A DNA stretch of 64,000 bases, from positions 310,001 to 374,000 of the forward strand of contig NZ_VLKU01000003.1 in NCBI RefSeq assembly GCF_007830335.1. The letters run 5' to 3'. Source of the DNA: Paracoccus sulfuroxidans. GTDB taxonomy: Bacteria; Pseudomonadota; Alphaproteobacteria; Rhodobacterales; Rhodobacteraceae. The notes beneath the pieces are model-generated. The model was given only the letters and a program-made list of their open reading frames with translations, was not told the origin of the DNA and did not search any database. Below, piece after piece: positions 17,407-26,168 of the stretch (positions within the stretch are counted from its first letter, which is position 1; each line of letters starts with the position of its first letter). The position numbers and the translations under genes are program-made.

Positions 17407-18372
17407 TCAGTCCAGCGAGACATTCGCCTCACGCACGACCGGTTCCCATTTCGCCATCTCGGCCTTCACATGCTCGGCCAGTTCCTCGGGCGAGGAGGCG
17501 ACGATGGTGGTCGAGAAACCGTCCATCTGCTTGATGACGTCAGGGTCGGCCATGGCGGTCTTGGCGGCCTCATTCAGCTTCGTCACCACCTCGGGCGGGG
17601 TGCCTGCGGGCGCAAAAAGGGCGTTCCAGCTGTAGGTCTCATAGCCGGGCAGGGTCTCGGCGATGGCCGGGATATCGGGGAACGAGGGCGCGCGTTCGGC
17701 GGTCGTCACCCCAAGCGCCTTCAGCTTGCCCGATTTCAGATGCCCCGAGGTCGAGGGCAGGTTGTCGAAGATGATCGGCACCTGATTGCCCAGCACGTCG
17801 GTCAGCGCCGGACCCGAGCCCTTGTAGGGGATATGGGTGATCTCAATCCCGGCCATCGAATTGAAGAGCGCGCCGGACAGATGCAGCGGCGTGCCATTGC
17901 CCGACGAGGCATAGGACAGCGGTTCCTTCTTCGCCAGATCGATCAGCTCCTGCACATTGTTGACGGGCAGTTCCGGGTTCACCGCCAGCACGTTCGGCAC
18001 CAGCACCAGAAGCGAGACGGGCGCGAAATCGGCCACCGGATCATAGGGTTTCTGCTTCAGGATCAGCGGGTTCAGCGCATGGGTCGCGACCGTGCCCATC
18101 AGGATCGTATAGCCATCGGGATCGGCCTTGGCGACCTGACCGGCCCCCAGGCTGCCGCCCGCGCCGCCGACGTTCTGGACGATGACCTGCTGGCCAAGGG
18201 CCGCGCTCATCTTGTCGGCGACGATGCGGCCGACCACATCGGTCGAGCCTCCGGCGGCGAAGGGAATGACCAGCGTCACCGGGCGGTCGGGGAATTCGGC
18301 CAGCGCCGCACCGGCAAAGCCAAGCGCCAGCGTCGCGCCCAGAAGCAGACGGCGGGTCAGTTTGATCGTCAT
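17407..18372 (-). CDS. Tripartite tricarboxylate transporter substrate-binding protein (TctC family), distal copy
   Basis: ATG 18372 follows a GGGAGG ribosome site and gives 321 residues with a Sec signal peptide (LLLGATLALGFAGAALA). The family signature FPDRPVTLVIPFAAGGSTDVV and the NVGGAGGSLGAGQVAKA loop are present. TctC-type proteins bind di- or tricarboxylates in the periplasm for the TctAB membrane subunits. It is the last gene of the cluster, separated from tctA by a terminator-like hairpin. It shares clear family segments with the first TctC copy but differs in length and detail. Confidence 0.92.
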   Translation of the reverse strand: MTIKLTRRLLLGATLALGFAGAALAEFPDRPVTLVIPFAAGGSTDVVGRIVADKMSAALGQQVIVQNVGGAGGSLGAGQVAKADPDGYTILMGTVATHALNPLILKQKPYDPVADFAPVSLLVLVPNVLAVNPELPVNNVQELIDLAKKEPLSYASSGNGTPLHLSGALFNSMAGIEITHIPYKGSGPALTDVLGNQVPIIFDNLPSTSGHLKSGKLKALGVTTAERAPSFPDIPAIAETLPGYETYSWNALFAPAGTPPEVVTKLNEAAKTAMADPDVIKQMDGFSTTIVASSPEELAEHVKAEMAKWEPVVREANVSLD

Positions 18373-18404
18373 GGGTAGTCCTCCCGTTATCGTTGCAGTG
18401 TCAA

Positions 18405-18430
18405 AAAGGGGCACCCTGCGGCGCCCCTTT
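18405..18430 (-). terminator. Hairpin between tctA and the distal tctC-like gene
   Basis: AAAGGGGC (18405-18412) pairs with GCCCCTTT (18423-18430). Read on the minus strand the stem is followed by TTTTTGACAC. It looks like an intrinsic terminator or attenuator that would reduce read-through from tctA into the distal binding-protein gene. Confidence 0.6.
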
Positions 18431-18436
18431 CCGGTC

Positions 18437-19948
18437 TCAACCTTCGCTTTCGACAAAGACCTCATCGCGGCCTTTGCGGATCGCGGGCAGCAGCACCAGC
18501 ACCAGCACGCCCAGCGACATCAGAAGCAGCGTCAGGCTGATCGGGCGGGTGACGAAGGTGGTGGCATCGCCGCGCGACAGGATCATGGCGCGGCGCAGGT
18601 TTTCCTCCAGCAGCGGGCCAAGCACAAAGCCCAGCAGCAGCGGCGCAGGCTCGAACCGCAGCTTCGACATCAGATAGCCAAGCAGCCCGAAGAAGGCGAC
18701 GGCATAGAGGTCGAAGGTGTTCGACGCGACCGAATAGACCCCGATCGAGCACATGGCCATGATGATCGGGAACAGGATGTAATAGGGCACGGTCAGCAGC
18801 TTCACCCAAAGCCCGATCAAGGGCAGGTTCAGCACCACCAGCATCAGGTTGCCGATCCACATCGAGGCGATGATGCCCCAGAACAGTTCCGGCTGGTCGG
18901 TCACCACGCTGGGTCCGGGGACGATGCCCTGAATGATCATCGCCCCGATCATCAGCGCCATCACCGGGTTCGCCGGAATGCCCAAAGTCAGGAGTGGAAT
19001 GAAGCTGGTCTGCGCGCCCGCATTATTGGCGCTTTCCGGCCCCGCCACACCCGCGATGGCACCCTTGCCGAACTCTTGCGGGTTCTTCGAGATCTTCTTT
19101 TCCATCGTGTAAGAGGCGAAGGAGGCAAGGATCGCGCCCCCGCCCGGCAGGATGCCCAGAAGTGAGCCGATGCCGGTACCGCGCAGCACCGGGCCGACCA
19201 TGGCCCGGAAATCTTCACGCGTGGGCCAGAGGTTACGGACGCTTGCGGTCATCACCTCGCGCGTCTCGGATTCGTCTTCAAGGTTGCGCAGGATCTCGGC
19301 AATGCCGAAGACGCCCACCGCCAGCGCGACGAAGTTCAGCCCGTCGGCATATTCGGTGATGCCCATGGTGAAGCGCGGGGTGCCGGTATAGATATCGGTC
19401 CCCACCACGCCCAAGAGCAGGCCCAGGACGACCATGGCCAGCGCCTTGACGATCGAGCCATGGGCCAGCACCACCGACATGACGAGGCCCAGCACCATCA
19501 GGCTGAAATATTCAGCCGCGCCGAATTTCAGCGCCTGTTCGGTCAGCCATGGCGCGAAGATCGCGACAAGGAAGGTCGAGACCGTGCCTGCGAAGAACGA
19601 CCCGATTGCGCAGATCGCCAGCGCCGCACCCGCACGGCCCTTGCGGGCCATCTGGTAGCCGTCGATGGCGGTGACGGCGGACGAGCTTTCGCCCGGCATG
19701 TTGATCAGGATCGCGGTGGTCGAGCCGCCGTATTGCGCGCCGTAATAGATGCCCGCCAGCATGATGAGCGAGCTGACCGGCTCCAGCTGGAAGGTGATCG
19801 GCAGCAGCATGGCGATGGTGGCGGTCGCGCCGATGCCCGGCAGCACGCCGATCAGCGTGCCAAGGATTGCGCCGATCAGGCAGAAGGCGAGGTTCGCGAA
19901 TGAGCCCGCGACCGAAAAGCCCAAGCCCAGATTTGACAGAAGTTCCAT
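18437..19948 (-). CDS. tctA: Tripartite tricarboxylate transporter large membrane subunit (TctA family)
   Basis: A 503-residue, strongly hydrophobic protein with about 10-12 membrane segments. Conserved TctA stretches are LIGVLPGIGATATIAMLLP and YYGAQYGGSTTAILINMPGE near the N-terminus, and LLGILPGGGAILASFASYT in the middle. It is the ion-coupled channel subunit that takes substrate from TctC. It starts nine bases after the end of tctB, so the two are co-translated. Confidence 0.94.
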   Translation of the reverse strand: MELLSNLGLGFSVAGSFANLAFCLIGAILGTLIGVLPGIGATATIAMLLPITFQLEPVSSLIMLAGIYYGAQYGGSTTAILINMPGESSSAVTAIDGYQMARKGRAGAALAICAIGSFFAGTVSTFLVAIFAPWLTEQALKFGAAEYFSLMVLGLVMSVVLAHGSIVKALAMVVLGLLLGVVGTDIYTGTPRFTMGITEYADGLNFVALAVGVFGIAEILRNLEDESETREVMTASVRNLWPTREDFRAMVGPVLRGTGIGSLLGILPGGGAILASFASYTMEKKISKNPQEFGKGAIAGVAGPESANNAGAQTSFIPLLTLGIPANPVMALMIGAMIIQGIVPGPSVVTDQPELFWGIIASMWIGNLMLVVLNLPLIGLWVKLLTVPYYILFPIIMAMCSIGVYSVASNTFDLYAVAFFGLLGYLMSKLRFEPAPLLLGFVLGPLLEENLRRAMILSRGDATTFVTRPISLTLLLMSLGVLVLVLLPAIRKGRDEVFVESEG

Positions 19949-19957
19949 GATGCCCCC

Positions 19958-20419
19958 CTACAGCGGCAGCCAGGGGCCGAAGCGCCGGAAGGGCAGGCCA
20001 AGGGCATAGCTGAAAACGAAGGTCGAAAACACGGTGACCGCGACCGCAAGGATCAGCGCGGGCAGCGGGCGCATCTTGACCGAGGCCTGCGCCGCGATCA
20101 GCGTGGTGATGAACAGCGACGGCACGAAGCCCAGACCGCGCACGGTCAGGCCGAAGAACACCGGCGCGGGCAGGATGAACAAAAGGCCGCGCCAGGCGAC
20201 CCGGCCAAAGGGCTCACCCTTCTGGCGAAAGGCGCTCAGCAGCACGATGATGCCAAGGATCAGCAAAAGGCCCGACAGGATCATCGGGAAATAACCCGGA
20301 CCCATGCGCAGCGAGGTGCCGACCTCCAGATCCAGCGTCTGCCAGCCGAAGAAGACCGCAATCAGGATCAGCATGACCCCGGCGGCGACCTCGGTCGTAT
20401 CGGTATTTTGGTTGGACAT
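19958..20419 (-). CDS. tctB: Tripartite tricarboxylate transporter small membrane subunit (TctB family)
   Basis: ATG 20419 is preceded by GGAGGG and gives 153 residues with four hydrophobic spans, including AAGVMLILIAVFFGWQ and ILAVAVTVFSTFVFSYALG. This size and topology match TctB, the small subunit that pairs with TctA. It follows the proximal tctC gene after a 63-base gap that holds a strong hairpin. Confidence 0.88.
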   Translation of the reverse strand: MSNQNTDTTEVAAGVMLILIAVFFGWQTLDLEVGTSLRMGPGYFPMILSGLLLILGIIVLLSAFRQKGEPFGRVAWRGLLFILPAPVFFGLTVRGLGFVPSLFITTLIAAQASVKMRPLPALILAVAVTVFSTFVFSYALGLPFRRFGPWLPL

Positions 20420-20438
20420 GATCCCTCCGGATGGATGT

Positions 20439-20469
20439 GCCCCGGGCCGCGCGTGGACGCGCCCGGGGC
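20439..20469 (-). terminator. Strong intercistronic hairpin between tctC and tctB
   Basis: GCCCCGGGC (20439-20447) pairs perfectly with GCCCGGGGC (20461-20469) around a GC-rich loop. There is no T-run, so it is more likely a processing or 3'-stabilising element that raises tctC expression over tctBA than a full terminator (inference). Confidence 0.55.
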
Positions 20470-20482
20470 CGGGGTTCACGGA

Positions 20483-21457
20483 TCAGTCGGCGTAGACGCC
20501 GGCGGCTTCGATCACGGGCTTCCAGCGCGCGATCTCGGTTTCCAGCTTTTCCTTCAGCGCGGCCGGGGTCGCATCCTCGGCAGGCGAGGGCGCGGTGCCA
20601 AGATCGGCCATGGCTTTCGCGACGCCCTCATCGGCCAGCGCCACCTGCAGCGCCTTCGACAGACGCTCGGTCACCTCGGCGGGGGTGCCCTTCGGCGCAT
20701 AGATGCCGTGCCAGATCGAGACCTCGAAGCCCGGCAGGCCCGCTTCCTCGGCGGTGGGCAGGTCGGGGAAGATCGCCAGACGTTCGGGCGTGGTGGTGGC
20801 ATAGGCCTTGATCGTGCCGCCCTTGATCTGCTGGGTGGTGTTGGTGGTCTGGTCGCACATGATGTCGACCTGACCGCCCAGAAGATCGGTCATCGCGGGG
20901 CCGGTGCCCTTGTAGGGGACGGTCACCAGCTGCGTGTCGATGGCCGACTGGAACAGCATGCCGCACAGATGCGAGGCCGCGCCGATCCCGGCATTGGCCA
21001 TGGTGATCTTGTCGGCATTGCCTTTGACATATTCGATGAAGGCGGGGAAATCGGCGGGCTCGAAATCCTTGCGGGCGACCATGACCATCGGCACTTCGGT
21101 CACCAGGCCCACATATTCGAAGGCGTTCAGCGTGTCATAGGCGAGCTTGCGGTAAAGCGTCGCGGCGGTGGCCATGCCGATGTGATGCAAAAGCACGGTG
21201 TAGCCATCGGGATCGGCCTTCGCGACCTGACCCGCGCCAAGGCTACCGCCCGCGCCGCCGACGTTTTCGACGATGATCTGCTGGCCCAGATCGCCCGACA
21301 TCTTTTCAGCGACCAGACGCGCGACCGTATCGGTCGGGCCGCCGGCGGCAAAGGGCACGACCATGGTGATCTGGCGCTCGGGATAGCCCTCGGCAAAGGC
21401 GGGCGCCGACAGCAGAAGCGCGGCGCTGAGCGCGCCGATGGTTTTCGACAGTGACAT
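20483..21457 (-). CDS. tctC: Tripartite tricarboxylate transporter substrate-binding protein (TctC family), proximal copy
   Basis: A 324-residue protein with a Sec signal (ALSAALLLSAPAFA), the signature YPERQITMVVPFAAGGPTDTV and the NVGGAGGSLGAGQVAKADPD loop. An excellent GGGGAGG ribosome site precedes the ATG at 21457. As first gene of tctCBA it is the main candidate binding protein for the TctAB pair. It lies about 200 bases downstream of the sigma-54-dependent regulator gene, on the same strand. Confidence 0.93.
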   Translation of the reverse strand: MSLSKTIGALSAALLLSAPAFAEGYPERQITMVVPFAAGGPTDTVARLVAEKMSGDLGQQIIVENVGGAGGSLGAGQVAKADPDGYTVLLHHIGMATAATLYRKLAYDTLNAFEYVGLVTEVPMVMVARKDFEPADFPAFIEYVKGNADKITMANAGIGAASHLCGMLFQSAIDTQLVTVPYKGTGPAMTDLLGGQVDIMCDQTTNTTQQIKGGTIKAYATTTPERLAIFPDLPTAEEAGLPGFEVSIWHGIYAPKGTPAEVTERLSKALQVALADEGVAKAMADLGTAPSPAEDATPAALKEKLETEIARWKPVIEAAGVYAD

Positions 21458-21622
21458 GGTTCCTCCCCGGATTTCTTGTCAGCACGCGCCTTTTTGTCGC
21501 GCGGCAGATAAATCGTCGCGATCAGGGTCGGTCGGGGCAAATGCTGCGTGCCGTGAGCACGGGGAAAAATCGCGGCGTCGGGCCGGAATGGGTAGATATT
21601 CACACATTGCCCCGTCACGCAT

Positions 21623-21638
21623 GGGTGAGTCTTCACCC
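21623..21638. promoter_or_regulatory. Inverted repeat upstream of tctC, possible regulator site
   Basis: GGGTGA-GTCT-TCACCC is a perfect six-base dyad 15 bases beyond the response-regulator stop and about 165 bases upstream of tctC. The position fits an enhancer-type site for a DctD-like activator, but it could also be a weak terminator stem. Assignment is inference. Confidence 0.35.
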
Positions 21639-21652
21639 AAAGGGGCCTCGGG

Positions 21653-23008
21653 TTAGTCCTGATCCTCGGGACTGTCGCCGATCAGATGGCGGTCGATGCC
21701 GTGTTTCTGCATCTTGTCGTAGAGCGTCTTGCGCGAAATCCCCAGCATCTCATAGACCGGTTTCAGCCGCCCGCCATGCGCCGCAATCGCGCCCGAGATC
21801 AGGCTGCGCTCATAGGCGGCCATGCGCTCGGCCAGCCGCGCATCACCGTCCGCCGCGAGATCCGCCGATTCCAGACCCAGCACGACGCGTTCCGTCAGGT
21901 TGCGAAGTTCGCGCATATTGCCCGGCCAGTCGCGCCCGGCCAGTGCGGTCAGATAGGCGGGGGGGATGGCACGCTCTGCCACGCCATGGCGCGCGGCGGA
22001 TTCGCGCAGCAGATGCAGGAACAGCAGCGGAATATCCTCGCGCCGGGCCGACAGCGGTGGCACATGGACGGCGGCGACGTTCAGCCGCCAATACAGATCT
22101 TCGCGGAAGCGGCCTGCCGCCACGGCCTCGGCCAGATCGGTTTTCGAGGTCGCGATGAAGCGCACATCCAGCGCCACCGGATCGTTCGAGCCCAGCCGCG
22201 TGATCACCCGGTCATGCAGCACATGCAGAAGCTTCGCCTGCAATTCCAAGGGCATCGAGCCGATTTCGTCCAGCAGCACCGTGCCGCCGCGCGCATGTTC
22301 GAACTTGCCATAGCGCGGGCGCAGCGCGCCGGGGAAGGCGCCGACCTCATGGCCGAACAGCTCGCTTTCGATCAGCGCCTCGGGCAGGGCGGCGCAGTTG
22401 ATGGTGACGAATGGCTTGCCCGCACGCCCCGAGAGGTCATGCAGCGCCCGCGCCGCCACATCCTTGCCCGCGCCGGTCGGGCCGATGATCAGCGTATCGG
22501 CGTCAGAGGCCCCGATGGCGCGCAGCCGATAGCGCAGATCGACCATGACCTGCGTGCGGCCGGGCAGGCGGGCCTCGATATCGTCGCGCTTGCCCGCGAC
22601 AGCGCGCAGGCGGCGGTTGTCGACGACCAGCGCCCGGGTCTCCAGCGCGCGGCGCAGTACATTGGCCAGATCCTGCACCACGAAGGGCTTTTCGATGAAA
22701 TCATAGGCCCCGCTGCGCATCGCCTCGACCGCGAGGGGCACCTCGGCATGGCCGGTGACAAGGATCACCGGGATCTCGGCGTCAATCTCGTGCAGGCGGC
22801 CCAGCAGGGTCATGCCGTCCATGCCGGGCATGCGGATGTCGCTGACCACCGCGCCGGTGAAGGCGGGGCCGGTCAGGGCCAATGCCTCCTCGGCACTGGA
22901 GACGGGATCGACCTGAAACCCTGCCAGCCGCAGCGCCTGCGCGGTCGAGACGCGCATGGCGTCGTCATCATCGACCAAGAGGACGCGGGCCGTCGCCATC
23001 GCACTCAT
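21653..23008 (-). CDS. Sigma-54-dependent response regulator (DctD-like)
   Basis: A 451-residue NtrC-family regulator. The receiver domain has the acidic pocket DDDD and phospho-acceptor Asp 57 (VVSDIRMPG). The AAA+ domain has Walker A GPTGAGKD (176-183) and Walker B region GGTVLLDEIGS. The sigma-54 contact loop reads GAFPGA (223-228) instead of the usual GAFTGA. A Fis-type helix-turn-helix (YEMLGISRKTLYDKMQKHG) ends the protein. It overlaps the sensor kinase gene by four bases and lies upstream of tctCBA, which it probably controls. DctD family is the best fit. Confidence 0.9.
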   Translation of the reverse strand: MSAMATARVLLVDDDDAMRVSTAQALRLAGFQVDPVSSAEEALALTGPAFTGAVVSDIRMPGMDGMTLLGRLHEIDAEIPVILVTGHAEVPLAVEAMRSGAYDFIEKPFVVQDLANVLRRALETRALVVDNRRLRAVAGKRDDIEARLPGRTQVMVDLRYRLRAIGASDADTLIIGPTGAGKDVAARALHDLSGRAGKPFVTINCAALPEALIESELFGHEVGAFPGALRPRYGKFEHARGGTVLLDEIGSMPLELQAKLLHVLHDRVITRLGSNDPVALDVRFIATSKTDLAEAVAAGRFREDLYWRLNVAAVHVPPLSARREDIPLLFLHLLRESAARHGVAERAIPPAYLTALAGRDWPGNMRELRNLTERVVLGLESADLAADGDARLAERMAAYERSLISGAIAAHGGRLKPVYEMLGISRKTLYDKMQKHGIDRHLIGDSPEDQD

Positions 23009-24912
23009 GCCGCGACCCCTTTTTGCCGGGCGGCGGGCAGATGCAGGGTGAATTCGACACCCGGATGCAGGTTGCGACAGGCGATCCGGCCGCCCATGTC
23101 GCTGATCAGCCCGGCGCTGATCGAGAGGCCCAGCCCCATGCCCGCGCCCATGGGCTTGGTGGTGAAGAACGGATCGAAGATGCGCGCCATCGCGGTTTCG
23201 GGAATGCCGTGGCCGTGGTCGCGCAGGCGGATCACGACCTCATCGCCCTCGACCCGTGCGGTCAGGCGGATGCGCCGGTCCGTGACCCCCTCGACCGCAT
23301 CGGCGGCATTGGTGATCAGGTTCACCAGCACCTGCTGAAGCCGTGTCGGACCGACGCCCAGAGGCGGCAGATCGGCGGGCAGATCAGCCTCCAGCGTGGC
23401 GCGCGCCGCGGCCAGCCGCGCCTCGACGATGATGCGGGTTTCAGACAGCAGCACGGCCAGATCGGTCGTCGCGCGCTGCTCATCGGGTTTGCGCGCGGCT
23501 TGGCGAAGATGCTTGCCGATGGCGGCCATGCGGTCGACCAGCGCAAGGATCTGGGCAATATTGTCGCGCGCCTCGGCGAATTCGCCGCGCTCGATCAGGA
23601 TGGCGGCGCTGTCGGCATAGTTGCGGGCCGCCGCCAGTGGCTGGTTCATCTCATGCGAGAGCGAGGCCGACATCTGGCCAAGCGCCGCCAGCCTGCCCGC
23701 CTGCACCAGATTGGCCTGCGCATTGCGCAGTTCAATTTCGGTGGCGCGGCGTTCGCTGATTTCCTGCTCCAGCTGGCTGTTGACGCGGGCCAGATCGGCG
23801 GTGCGCTCGGTCACGCGGCGTTCCAGCTCGGCGGTGGCATATTCCTGCAGGGCCAGCCGCTCGGCCGCCTGCGTCCGGCGCTGATGCCACAGCAGCGCGC
23901 CGATGAAGGCCGCGAAGATCACCAGCACCACGCTGAAGACCACCAGTTGCGCCTCGGACCGCAGGGCGGCGTCATCCAAGAGGACATGGACGGTCCAGCC
24001 CGCCTCCTCCATCGGCTGCGAGGCCTGGATATAGTCGCGGCGGTTGCGGTCGGGCTGGGCGGGGTCGTCGGGCATGCGCAGGATGTTCATGCCGTGCTGG
24101 ACCAGATGCTCCAGCGGGAATTCCGAGAGGTCCGTCTCGGCATAGCGGCGCACGGTTTCGCTGCGGGTCAGCCGCTCGGCGGTCAGCGGGCCAAGGCTGC
24201 GATAGCGCCAGCCGGGTTCTGACGACAGGAACGTCAGCCCCTCGGGGTCGGTGACCAGCACCCGGTATTCGCCGCCGCGCCAGCCTTCCTCGATCCGGTC
24301 GACGCCGATCTTGACGGCGACCACCGCGATCACCCGCCCCGCATCATCCCGCACCGGGGCCGAGAAGAAATAGCCCCGCACGCCCGAGGTCGTCCCGACC
24401 CCGTAGAAGCGCGAGGGATGCCCCGCCATCGCCTCGATGAAATAGGGCCGATAGCTGAAATTCTGCCCGACGAAGCTGAGATCGTTGAGATAGTTCGAGG
24501 CGGCGATCGTCTCGCCATCCGGCAGGATCAGATAGATGTCCGAGGCCTGCACATCGTCATTCTGCTCGGCCAGCCATTGATTGGCCTGATCGCGCAGGGC
24601 GGCGTTGTCCGGGTCGGCGGCCAGTTCGCGGATCAGGTCGAAATCACCGATCAGTTCGGGCACGACCTGATGGCGCGCCAGATCGGCCTCCAGCGCGTTG
24701 ACGGTCAGCCGCAACACCGTCTCGGCCCGGCCATAACCGGCGGTCAGATAATGGCGATAGGCGAAATGATGGGCCAGAAAGACCGTCACGCCCACCGCGA
24801 CCAGCGCCAAGGCGGTCTGCAACGACCAGCGCAGACCCCGGCCGGGGCCTGCCGGGGCCATCCACCCCGCGCCGCGTCGCAGCCTGGCTGCCAGATTTCG
24901 TGATCCATCCAT
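23005..24912 (-). CDS. Sensor histidine kinase (DctB-like)
   Basis: ATG 24912 gives 635 residues; a longer frame would need a TTG at 24951. The layout is DctB-like: a first membrane span (about residues 27-47), a large periplasmic sensor of the double-Cache type, a second span (LVVFSVVLVIFAAFIGALLW), a coiled linker, the phospho-acceptor His in SLSHEMNQPLAAARNY, and the ATPase N-box NLITNAADAVEG with DHGHGIPE and GMGLGLSISAGL. DctB sensors detect C4-dicarboxylates; here the neighbouring tripartite transporter suggests a related carboxylate. Confidence 0.9.
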   Translation of the reverse strand: MDGSRNLAARLRRGAGWMAPAGPGRGLRWSLQTALALVAVGVTVFLAHHFAYRHYLTAGYGRAETVLRLTVNALEADLARHQVVPELIGDFDLIRELAADPDNAALRDQANQWLAEQNDDVQASDIYLILPDGETIAASNYLNDLSFVGQNFSYRPYFIEAMAGHPSRFYGVGTTSGVRGYFFSAPVRDDAGRVIAVVAVKIGVDRIEEGWRGGEYRVLVTDPEGLTFLSSEPGWRYRSLGPLTAERLTRSETVRRYAETDLSEFPLEHLVQHGMNILRMPDDPAQPDRNRRDYIQASQPMEEAGWTVHVLLDDAALRSEAQLVVFSVVLVIFAAFIGALLWHQRRTQAAERLALQEYATAELERRVTERTADLARVNSQLEQEISERRATEIELRNAQANLVQAGRLAALGQMSASLSHEMNQPLAAARNYADSAAILIERGEFAEARDNIAQILALVDRMAAIGKHLRQAARKPDEQRATTDLAVLLSETRIIVEARLAAARATLEADLPADLPPLGVGPTRLQQVLVNLITNAADAVEGVTDRRIRLTARVEGDEVVIRLRDHGHGIPETAMARIFDPFFTTKPMGAGMGLGLSISAGLISDMGGRIACRNLHPGVEFTLHLPAARQKGVAA

Positions 24913-24981
24913 CCTGCGACGAAAACTGGCAGCTTGCCCAGCGTGGCGCAAGATGGACGTGCGGGCAGGCGCGGCCGGGGC

Positions 24982-25398
24982 CTAGTCCTTCGCGGCGGCG
25001 GCAATCTCGACGAAGCGTTCCGAGGCCCGCTTGGGCAGGCCCTCGGGGATCGGGGAGATCGCGCCGTCGCCCACCTGCACCAGCATCACCATGCCCATGG
25101 CGAAATGCGGCGAGCATTTGATGCCATAGGTGCCGGGGACGTCGAAGGTGACCTCGAATTCCTGATTGATCTTGCTGCGAAACGGCTCGGCCCCTTCGGG
25201 CAGCATGCCTTCGACGGTGGCGGCGTTATGGCCGGGCTGGGTCGGCAGGAACCGGACGCTGTCGCCGGGCGCGATGCGCAGGAACTGCGGTTCATAGATC
25301 ATCGAGCCCTGATCGTTGCGGTTCAGCATCTTGACCTCGTGCACCTCGGCCAAAGCAGGGGAGGCCATCAGGAACAGGGCAAGGGCGGCATGTTTCAT
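24982..25398 (-). CDS. Pseudoazurin (type 1 blue copper protein)
   Basis: A 138-residue protein with a 17-residue Sec signal peptide ending ASPALA. Type 1 copper ligands are visible: His 57 (QPGHNAA), Cys 95, His 98 and Met 103 (KCSPHFAMGM), with the C-x2-H-x4-M spacing of pseudoazurins. Pseudoazurin carries electrons in the periplasm to nitrite and nitrous oxide reductases and other acceptors. Its ATG overlaps the stop of the BtuD-like gene (ATGA), and a GGAGA ribosome site lies in that gene, so it is the fourth gene of a cobalamin-riboswitch operon, an unexpected context. No FNR/NNR box was seen just upstream. Confidence 0.93.
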   Translation of the reverse strand: MKHAALALFLMASPALAEVHEVKMLNRNDQGSMIYEPQFLRIAPGDSVRFLPTQPGHNAATVEGMLPEGAEPFRSKINQEFEVTFDVPGTYGIKCSPHFAMGMVMLVQVGDGAISPIPEGLPKRASERFVEIAAAAKD

Positions 25399-26168
25399 CG
25401 GTCATTCTCCAGAATGTGGAAGCGATAGAGAAGGCTCTGGTCACGCGGATCGGTCAGGCAGGAGGCCCCGACCCGGAAGGTTTCCGACAGCAACCCCGGC
25501 GAGATCACCTCGGCAGGCGGGCCACAGGCGATCATGCGGCCTGCCTGCATGACGCCAACCCGGTCGCAGCCCATCGCCTGATTGAGGTCATGAAGCGCCA
25601 TCACCACGGTCATCCCCAGCCCGCCGACCAGCCGCAAGAGCGACAGCTGGTGGTGGATGTCCAGATGGTTCGTCGGCTCATCCAGCATCAGCAGGCGCGG
25701 CTTCTGCGCCAGCGCCTTGGCGATCTGCACGCGCTGGCGCTCTCCGCCTGAAAGGGAGTGCCAGCGCTGACCCGCCAGATGCGCGATTTCGACGGCGGCC
25801 AGCGCCTCGTCGACGATCTGGCGATCCTCGGGGCCGAAGGGCGCGAAGGCCGAGAGCCAGGGCGTGCGGCCCAGTTCGACCGCATCGCGCACGCTGAGCG
25901 TATCGGTGGTGTCGGCATGCTGCGCGACCAGCGCGATCCGCTGGGCAATCTCGCGTCGCGGCATGCGGTGGATGGGGCGGCCGTCCAGCAGCACTTGCCC
26001 CTCGGCGCGCGGCAAAAGCCCCGCGATCAGCCGCAGCAGCGTCGATTTGCCCGAGCCATTCGGCCCGATCAGGCCAAAGGTCTCGCCGGGTTCCAGCACC
26101 AGATCGACGCCCTCGACAATGCCGCGCCCCGAGGCGTGCCAGCCGATGCCCTGCGCCTCGACCCTCAT
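25395..26168 (-). CDS. ABC transporter ATPase, BtuD-like (corrinoid/siderophore family)
   Basis: A 257-residue ATPase of the FecE/BtuD family: Walker A GPNGSGKST, signature LSGGERQR, Walker B LLMLDEPTNHLD and switch His in VMALHDLNQ. It powers the BtuC-like permease. It overlaps the permease gene by four bases upstream and the pseudoazurin gene by four bases downstream. The assignment to cobalamin rather than ferric siderophore rests on the riboswitch ahead of the operon. Confidence 0.88.
   Translation of the reverse strand: MRVEAQGIGWHASGRGIVEGVDLVLEPGETFGLIGPNGSGKSTLLRLIAGLLPRAEGQVLLDGRPIHRMPRREIAQRIALVAQHADTTDTLSVRDAVELGRTPWLSAFAPFGPEDRQIVDEALAAVEIAHLAGQRWHSLSGGERQRVQIAKALAQKPRLLMLDEPTNHLDIHHQLSLLRLVGGLGMTVVMALHDLNQAMGCDRVGVMQAGRMIACGPPAEVISPGLLSETFRVGASCLTDPRDQSLLYRFHILENDR

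Noticed and set aside
21480..21600. Possible sigma-54 promoter before tctC (GG and GC elements in a GGCACGCAGCATTTGC context on the minus strand)
   Set aside because: The GG-to-GC spacing is two bases too long for a -24/-12 promoter, and no other site with correct spacing was found.
25399..25500. FNR/NNR box upstream of pseudoazurin
   Set aside because: No TTGAT-N4-ATCAA-like dyad is present; the upstream bases are the coding end of the ATPase gene.
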